A stretch of 64,000 nt of DNA from Lentinus brumalis (Eukaryota; Basidiomycota; Agaricomycetes; Polyporales; Polyporaceae), in NCBI GenBank assembly GCA_001792895.1, contig MARA01000015.1, positions 496,001 to 560,000 of the forward strand, given 5' to 3'. The notes beneath the pieces were generated by a model. The model saw only the letters and a list, made by a program, of their open reading frames with translations. It made no database searches and had not been told where the DNA came from. This document shows positions 57,080 through 64,000 of the stretch, piece by piece (position 1 is the first letter of the stretch; each line of letters starts with the position of its first letter). Made by a program: the position numbers and the translations under genes.

Positions 57080-57837
57080 TCATGCCACTGTGAATCCAAG
57101 CTTCCTCCACAAGGACGCGCTCGCGGGGGATCCATACCAGATAAAGGACGACAACCGTCGTGCCTCGGCCACCCTGAACGCAGACGCAGGTAGCCAGCAG
57201 TCATCCTCCTTCCTCGCCCCCGCGTCGACAGCGATCCGCAGTAACGAGTCGATGTCTCTCACGTCCACATACTGCTTGGCCCACATGTCGTCCCTAGACG
57301 ACGCGCGGTGATGAGTCCACGCCTGCAACTTCAGCATGAGCTGCGGAACAAGCGGCATGACCGGGAATCCCGAGCGAGTCGCGATGCGCCCTTCTGGGAT
57401 GTCTGGAATTTCCAAGTCACCCCCAGGCACGAGGACATCGACTTTGCAATGAGAGCGAGCGCGGTGTTCGGGGCCGCAGTACACGGCCCGTGGATCGAAG
57501 GTAAGGTCGGCCCGGTACCAGAGCACTTTGTAGGTTGCCTGGTGGTTGGTGGAAGGAACGAGGTAGAAGCGCGAGTCCGCGGCGACGAGGATCCGCTTCA
57601 GAGCCTCTTGGTCGTACTGGGTTGTGAGGACTACGAGGTGGACATCCTGACAGTCAGAATATGTGAGCATCATCAGTGACTGCGGCTCGAGGGATATAGA
57701 CCGACATTCGGCGAACGGGTGACGCCGTAGAGGTGGCTCGCCACGCCGCCTGTCAGGCAGCACTTCAAATCGTGCTCTGCATATATCTCCACGGCCTTGC
57801 GCGCGATGCCCAAGACCTGCGCTGCACTGGGAGCCAT
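57080..57837 (-). CDS. Nucleotidyltransferase-fold protein A (second metal-site Asp replaced by His)
   Basis: Two exons: 57837-57706 (MAPSAAQVLGIARKAVEIYA, then CLTGGVASHLYGVTRSPN) and 57646-57080 (DVHLVVLTTQYDQEALKRIL to LWRKLGFTVA). The GG-VAS motif followed by D-x-D/E is the pattern of the pol-beta/MNT/AbiEii nucleotidyltransferase fold. Here the second acidic position reads His (DVH), whereas the neighbouring paralogue has DVD. Later landmarks shared with the paralogue are ATRSGFPVMPLVPQLMLKLQ and KQYVDVRDIDSLL. The protein is about 230 residues, probably cytoplasmic. Substrate unknown. The His replacement suggests reduced or lost catalysis. The junction uses a GTCGGT donor. Confidence 0.72.
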
Positions 57838-58176
57838 GATCGGGGCTGGAGATAGGCAAGTGCAGCAGAATCCCGACCTGAAGACCGAGTGTCGCCTTGA
57901 GGGATACTAAAGGGTGGACAGAACGTACCTAAGGATATATTATCTGTGAGTACATCGAGTGTCTGTCCCTTGCACACGAGGTCAGGCCACAGCGATCTAT
58001 TTACTCCTCCACTTCCATGCGTGCCAATATGACTGAGATAGAAGCTTCGCCAGGGAATTAGAAGTTAAAAGAACACGATCGGTACCGCAGCACCCGACAG
58101 ATCCTGAGAGCTGCAGCGCTCATTAGGCCAATCACCACTGAAATTCAGTTCCAGACCGGCGTACCTCGTGACAATA
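57838..58176. other. Intergenic region between the two nucleotidyltransferase-fold genes
   Basis: About 340 nt containing the promoter of gene A and the 3' end of gene B. No gene seen. Confidence 0.5.
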
Positions 58177-58912
58177 TCAGGAGAGCCCGAGCATCTTCCA
58201 CTGGTCCGCAGTCGATGGCGAAGTGAGGATGTATCGCGACACCCGCTCCCGCGCCACACTGAAGTGCAGCTGCGGTAGCCACCTCGCGTCCCCCGCACGG
58301 GCACCCTCGCGCACTGCAATCGCAAGCAACGCATCGATATCCCGAACGTCGACGTACTGCTTCATCCGGAGGTGCGACTGAGTCGCTGCGCGGTGGTCCG
58401 ACCACGCCTGGAGTTTTAGCAGGAGCTGGGGGATCAGCGGCATCAGCGGCAGCCCCGAGCGCGTCGCGATGCGGGCGTGAGGGACGTCAGGGATGTTCAT
58501 GTCCCCCTCAGGGACGAGGATGTCGACTTTGCAGTCGTACATGGCGCGGATGTGGGTCTTTGTGTACACGTAGGAGCCCTCCGTGAGCCTGTACCAGAGC
58601 ACTTTATATGTCGAAAACATGGTCTTTGAGGGGACGAGGTAGAAGCGGGGATCGGCTCTAGCGAGGATCTCCTTCAGGGTCTCCTGCCCGTATGATTTGG
58701 TCAACACAACGAGGTCGACGTCCTGGATTTGCGAGTCAGTATTCGGTCAGTGTCGAGCAGTCAGGCTTGGCAGGGCTCACGCTGGGTGTGCGGCTCACGC
58801 CGTAGAGCTGGCTCGCAACTCCTCCCGTGAGACAGCACTTCAGTCCATGCTTGGCGAAAATGTCTATGGCCTTCCGCGCGATGTCCAAAACCTGGCTGTT
58901 GGTTGGAGCCAT
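58177..58912 (-). CDS. Nucleotidyltransferase-fold protein B
   Basis: Paralogue of gene A in the same orientation, start codons about 1.1 kb apart. Exon 1 (58912-58781) is MAPTNSQVLDIARKAIDIFA followed by CLTGGVASQLYGVSRTPS. Exon 2 (58722-58177) starts DVDLVVLTKSYGQETLKEIL, with an intact D-x-D after the GG motif, and includes VDILVPEGDMNIPDVP, ATRSGLPLMPLIPQLLLKLQ and KQYVDVRDIDALLAIAV. Same two-exon structure and intron position as gene A, so a local duplication is clear. The fold is inferred from the GG...DxD arrangement. The reaction and partner are unknown; no antitoxin-like neighbour is evident. Confidence 0.78.
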
Positions 58913-59313
58913 GAGTGAAGCAATGAGTGTGGAAGAGAGTGCGGATGTCGGGAGCTTTCATGCGCTACTGGACTGGGAAAATAACGTGAGATCAGACCTT
59001 GGGAAGAATGCGTGTAGGAGATCGACGGGTGTAGTATGATTTCTTTTGAGCGACATGAAAACCCCTAGAAGGACGTTACCTACGATTAAGAGAATCAGCA
59101 AGTCGTCAAAGACGAGCTGACATGAGTGTACATACCTGATCGAAGCGGACATTCGTAGAGAGCGGGAAACAAAGTCGAAAGCAGTAACAAGCATGCATGT
59201 ATGTCTACAGTCGCACTAACGTGTACAATACTAGTATACAGCAAGAAAATGTCCGATCCAATCCACGAGACAATGTGAGAATACGAGTACATAGGTTGTG
59301 TCAGAGGCGTATA
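58913..59313. other. Intergenic region, nothing supported
   Basis: About 400 nt between the start of nucleotidyltransferase B and the stop of the DUF3712-type gene. Short open frames only. Confidence 0.5.
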
Positions 59314-61271
59314 TTAAGTGCCCTTCTTGCCTATCCGGACAGAACCCTGGAAGGGCAATCCCGAGAGCTCCATCTCGCCGTCGCGTCCATTCGCAAACGG
59401 CAGCCCCTCGACGCGGACCGCGACCGCCGCGACGCCTTGCACACCCGCAAGCGCTCCTTGCGTGCCGAAGATGACCTGCGCGTGGCGAGCGTGTGCATAT
59501 GAGCAGTGTGATCCAGTGAAGACGTTGCGGACGTACCTTCGACACAAAGTCACTGAACTCGCGCTCGCGGCCGGGCAGCACCTGGAGGGGAACGTCCTCG
59601 ATCTCCGCGGTTACTGCGACCGTTGACCCGCTCCCAGGAGGGCCATCGACTGAATGGCAGTCAGCTGGTAGCCAGTCGTCCGGCACGATGTGCGCGAACG
59701 CGCGTGGAGGCAGCGGGTCAGGGAGCGGCTGCGTAGGTGGCGGGTCCAACAACGGAGCAGCTTCGTCTGCAGGGCCTTCCACTGGCCCATCGTAGACCAG
59801 AACGTCGGGGAAGACGCGACTCGCGTTCACGCCGACGTTGATACCCTGTGGAAGGACTACGAGCGCATGGACGACGCCGCTGGCCACCATGCCAGTCCCG
59901 ACCGGCTTGATCTTCATGTTTGTGATTGAGACGTTGCGTAGAATCTGGGGCTTGGGATGCGGCGCAGGGAACGTGGTGTTGATGGTGAGCGCGGGAAAGA
60001 GCGGTGTAGATATCTGGATGTCCGCGTCGCGACCGGAGATGTACTCGCTAACAAAAGCAGAGAGCGCGCTGGAGGAGTTGGCGGGGAGGGGTAAGACAGA
60101 GCCGCTAACTGTGAGAGAGATGTTGGGGTGAGTGAGGCGGAAGGGATGGGAGCGCACGGAGGCGACGGGCACGCCTGGCGCAGTCTGATCCGGCGAAGGG
60201 AGAGAAATAACGAACGGCAGAGATGGAGCCTCGAACTCGAGGTCAAGGGGGACGGGGTTGACAGCTGACGCATTGCCCTCTAGTATGATGGTGTCGCTAC
60301 TGGATGTGATCTGAAAGGACTTGAGAGTGACGAGGTCCGAAAACTCTGGCAATGGATGCCCGGCACCGGGAGGGGGCAAACCAGGCAGTGACGGTACTGC
60401 AAGACACCGGTCAGCCGTGGCGGGGACGCGACACAGACCACTTACTTTTCATGTTGATGACCGGACGAACCTCCGCATGCGACACGACAAAGCGTTTCCT
60501 CCACCCGCTCTCCTCCGGACCGCCGCCCCGTACAACAGCCTGCGCAACGTACCCCTGCACGCTCACGAACCCGTTCTTCCAGCTCTCCCGCACGAAGTGG
60601 AGTATAGCATCGACATCCTTCGTCGGCTGGATGCGCACAGGGATCTTGACAGGGGTCAACCAACTCAGGTCCCCCGGTGGCGGGTTCGCGGTAAGCGGGA
60701 CTTCGAGCTGAGGGGTCGTGATGTTGGCAAGCAGGATGTCTGGGTGCGCTCTTGGAGAAATTTGTATGGGGGAGAGAGTGACCGTGACACGGTCGAGCCG
60801 CCGTATGCCCCAGCGACCGAGAGACTTCCACCAGTCCTGCAGAACGCTGTCATCCTCCTCGGCCTTCACCCCGACTACGCTCCCCGCGTCCAGGCCCATC
60901 CTCCCGTGCACCATCAACCACACGCCGTCCTCGCTCGTCGCGTTGAGCACGTCGATCCTGTCCGGTCCTCGGACGACCAGGGAACGCTGAATGATCTCCT
61001 CCGGCCGTGTGGTGGACGCTTTCGAGCGCCAGGAGAATGCAACGATAGCGATGAGAACGAGCAGCAGGACACATAGCGAGAGTGATAGCAAGAAAACAGA
61101 AAGAAGGCGAGAGTACAATCGTCGACGACTTGCGGTTGAATGCTCCACGGACGTTTCCCTCGACGAAGTCAGGGAGCCTGACCCGGACGCCAGCAACGGC
61201 GTCCGCTCTGTTGGTTGTTCATCCGGAGCTCTGGCCTTGCCCTTGTCGACGCGATGAGATGCTGCGTCCAT
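59314..61271 (-). CDS. Single-pass membrane protein with DUF3712-type extracytoplasmic domain
   Basis: Three exons: 61271-60446, 60396-59537 and 59475-59314. The N-terminal about 60 residues are cytoplasmic-like, with RTPLLAS, a motif common in vacuolar/endosomal membrane proteins. A basic segment precedes one strong transmembrane helix (LLSVFLLSLSLCVLLLVLIA). The rest is a beta-rich region of repeated LEA/DUF3712-like character, for example VTVTLSPIQISPRAHPDILL, VTLKSFQITSSSDTIILEGN and LRNVSITNMKIKPVGTGM. Total about 610 residues. Fungal members are often labelled pre-rRNA processing protein without evidence; the topology points instead to the vacuole or endomembranes. All junctions keep frame. 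Confidence 0.75.
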
Positions 61272-62686
61272 CGAGGACAGCTGGGATCTCAGAGGGGGCG
61301 GTGGTGGTGGTCGGAAGTCAAGCGCATTTCAGCGCTCAATTGCTCGTGTACGACATGCGCCCAAGTTTGGTCGGCAGCAACACTCTTTGAATTCTACAAG
61401 CCATATCTCCGGTCTAATAGGCTGGGTATGCAGGAGGTTGCTGCACTGTAGTGGTATATAGCATTCCTCACGAGGATACGCGATTCGGTGTATATATACT
61501 GCGTAATATCGCCTACGGCACGGAAATGAAGCAGTCCCATGTTGATGATGATCTGCGAGAATATCTCCCAATAAGCTTCAGGCTCGAAGGCATACTGGAA
61601 GTTTCTGCCTGTGAGCTTGTTGACGGTGCTAGAGATGAATGAACATGGTACTCACCAACTCAGGGCTGCTACCAATGAGCCCGCCTGCTAATAGCCTGAT
61701 ACTAAAGCTGGTAAAATCTGATAGAGCTCCACTGTCCTCCCGGGCCCGGTAGATCGTAATATTCATGTAATCAGTTGATTACGGTGCGTGCGAGCTCTTC
61801 GCGCCCGTACTGGTCCATCGCAAGGACGGGGTGACGGAGCGTTGCCAACTCCGAAGGCGGCTGAACGACGTTGATTGTAGTACTTAGGGAGGGTGCGCCA
61901 AGCGGATTGAAGATGTAAGGTCCGGAGTCCGGAGTCCCTAGCCTCTAGAGCCTCAGCGTCATATTCCGTAGGGTGACTTGACCAGAAGGTCGAAGATAGG
62001 CGGGCTCATGTAGAATGTAGATGCGGTGGAGGACTGTTAATCGTCCGAAGTGCGAGTGGGCTAGTGCTTGGGACGGACCGATGTGAATCATCCCTGGCTC
62101 TGGCAATCGGCTAAATTTGACGTTCTGGCAGTGTTCGTTCCAGTACGGGTGGCTAAATATGCATGAGATTCTAGGCAGCGGAGTCTCCGCATCCATGCAA
62201 GGCAGCCACACCACTGCAAAACCGGGGAGATCATTAGCGAGATTATTGACGACGCACGAAGACTTACTAGACGAGATAATAGCGGCTTCGAGAACCAAAG
62301 CTGTATTGCGGCTGGTGTTGGGCCCGTTGGGCGCGATTCGTGAAGCTTTGAAGGTCGGGAACTTGGCTTTATTTTGTCACAATTCCGACGCCAGTCGGTG
62401 AAGGAAGTATCGGATGATGACGACCGCAACCTTGGCAGTATTGCCGACGGACTGTTAACTCAGAGAGCTTGGTAGTATGACTGTGTTCATATCGAGGTGG
62501 AGGGAGTGCAAGACCTACGTCCAAGGTCGACGTCAAGGAGCCAGAATATGTAGGCGCTATACCGACCCGCCGACTGCACCGGGCGCTTATATAGTTCGAC
62601 TCAGACCACCACCGGAGTCTGGTAGGTTCTCGGATGGTTGTAAAAACATATTCTTGCCAACTGATGAAGGACATCGTACAGCAACA
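61272..62686. other. Intergenic region with a possible gene fragment
   Basis: About 1.4 kb between two divergent genes. A minus-strand frame at 61945-62298 reads like a late exon of an F-box or leucine-rich protein (RLPEPGMIHIGPSQALAHSH, YLRPSGQVTLRNMTLRL) but lacks an identifiable upstream part. Otherwise only promoter-type sequence. Confidence 0.35.
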
Positions 62687-63818
62687 ATGACGACCGTGGT
62701 GGAACGCCATCCAAAGCTGTACCTCCCGGATGGCGATATCGTTCTCCGAGCCGCCAAGTCTGCACCCGCTGCTCAGGATGGAGCGCAGCATTACCAGCTG
62801 TTCCGCGTTCATAAGTTCCTCCTCAAGTACCATTCGGCTCCTTTTGGACATATGTTCGCGGACGCGAGAGTTGGCTCGGACGAGGCGTACGACGGCGTGC
62901 CGATGGTGGAGATGCATCGGGACCGGGCCGAAGATCTCGGGTTGCTCCTCAACTACATCTACAATCCTTCGTGAGTGCATGTCCTCCGGAAACCAAGTAA
63001 CACTATTCATCGTTCACAAGTGAACTGAGCTTCAAGAGGTTCGACCCGAACACTCCGCTGATTATCGGTGGGGCCATTCGCATCGCGGACAAGTACCTCA
63101 TCGAGCCCTGCGCGATCACCTCGTGAAGCAAGTACCTGCGGCCTGGCCGACCACTCTGAAAGAATGGGACCGCTTTGATGACGAGATCTCGGCCATCCGG
63201 AAGGAGGTCCCTCACAATCCTCAGCCGGCGCCGACGGAGCAAATGATCTCAGTTTGCGACCTCATCCCCGAACCGGTCTCGGCAATCCTGTTCGCACAAG
63301 AGTTTGGCTGCCATCAGATTCTCCCCGCCGCATTCTACCAGCTTTCTCGCATCAAGTACACGGACGATTGGGACGATCAAGACAAGCGCCGGGTGTATCC
63401 GACGGTCCCACAAGCGCGATGGTCGCTCCTGGAGAAAGAGAACCTTGTGCGGTGCATGCACGGATTCCAGAAGCTCGACGACTTCTTCCCGGACGCCTTC
63501 GATTCACTCTCTGAGGATTGTCGCGAAAGTTATATCGACTTTGACGGCCGGGGAGCCGCCGGATCTTCGTGCCTCCCGTTCATCCAGCGCCTGTTCTCAC
63601 TCGCCTGGGAACAGCGACGCAGTGTGACGATCTACAGCTGGCAGCGAGATCCCTTGCGTATGTTGCGGGAGTGTGTCGACTTCAGGAAATTCCCGGAGTT
63701 GTCGACGGAGCGCCCCAAGGGTCTCTGCGAGCGTTGTAACGACTCCCTGCAGAGCGTGATCGAGGAGAGGCGAAAGGAGCTTTGGGAGCACCTTCCGGAG
63801 TACTTCAAGTTGAATTGA
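62687..63818 (+). CDS. BTB/POZ-domain protein (apparent frameshift)
   Basis: Agaricomycete-type BTB protein, probably an adaptor in protein interaction or cullin-3 ubiquitination. Exon 1 (62687-62970) starts MTTVVERHPKLYLPDGDIVL and contains YQLFRVHKFLLKYHSAPFGH and LGLLLNYIYNPS. A 50-nt intron joins it to ELSFKRFDPNTPLIIGGAIR and IADKYLIEP. The next residues, LRDHLVKQVPAAWPTTLKEW, lie in another frame; adding one C to the CCC at 63106-63108 gives a continuous family-typical sequence through to the stop at 63818. The C-terminal part has a Cys pair (LCERCNDSL) near the end, as in related proteins. A functional gene with a base-calling deletion is my preferred reading. Confidence 0.78.
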
Positions 63819-64000
63819 CATTGTGTTGACGAGGTGGGCCCAAACTCGACTTGCTTCATTGCATGATCTCGCAATGGTCCTGCTCGTCCTCGACTGTATG
63901 ATAACTGTAATTCGGCGGCCGAATGTTACCCTTCCTCCTCGAGCGGGATGCCCTCATTAGGTATAGCCGGTTATAGGCATCATGCCATCAGGGGTCGGCG
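63819..64000. other. 3' flank of the BTB gene
   Basis: Right edge of the window; no gene supported. Confidence 0.5.

Noticed and set aside
57080..58912. Toxin-antitoxin-like system based on the nucleotidyltransferase fold
   Set aside because: Both genes are paralogues of the same fold, with no recognisable partner or antitoxin domain beside them, and this is a eukaryotic genome with intron-containing genes.

Overview
This is a GC-rich eukaryotic window. Genes are broken by many 45-70 nt GT-AG introns, and the gene content is that of a filamentous basidiomycete: polyporopepsin-like aspartic proteases, a Zn2Cys6 regulator with a glutamine/histidine-rich tail, F-box and BTB proteins, and a Tad-like LINE. 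I infer an Agaricomycete, probably a wood-decay Polyporales species; the species is not determined.

Left part (1-18 kb) is ordinary single-copy genome. It holds the 5' end of a secreted S28 serine peptidase (-), a Zn2Cys6 transcription factor (-), NADP-isocitrate dehydrogenase (-) with both a mitochondrial presequence and a peroxisomal AKL tail, mitochondrial ribosomal protein bL28m (+), an NT-C2 domain protein (-), an F-box-like gene (+) and a small unknown gene (-). The middle (18-44 kb) is an aspartic-protease cluster (one gene +, two -) interrupted by a tandem array. The array unit is about 8.56 kb, made of a 3'-truncated mitochondrial calcium uniporter (MCU) gene plus a 6.8 kb spacer. 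It is present twice, followed by a third MCU copy with its complete 3' end, and then by a tRNA-Gly(GCC).

The right part (45-64 kb) holds a gamma-butyrobetaine/trimethyllysine dioxygenase (-). A 10.5 kb non-LTR retrotransposon, with a 14-bp target-site duplication, poly(A), a zinc-knuckle ORF1 and an intact endonuclease/RT/RNase H ORF2, sits about 75 bp upstream of the dioxygenase start codon. Beyond it lie two paralogous nucleotidyltransferase-fold genes (-), a DUF3712-type membrane protein (-) and a BTB protein (+).

Several otherwise convincing genes carry one apparent frameshift, each repaired by adding one C or G to a C/G run. I read this as probable systematic homopolymer under-calling rather than a set of independent pseudogenes. 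The genes do not form one pathway. The array, the LINE insertion next to a carnitine-pathway gene, and the dual-targeted dehydrogenase are the most interesting parts. I did not find a convincing new defence-type or regulatory system; the least explained DNA is the 6.8 kb array spacer. Exon coordinates were derived by eye from splice motifs and family continuity.
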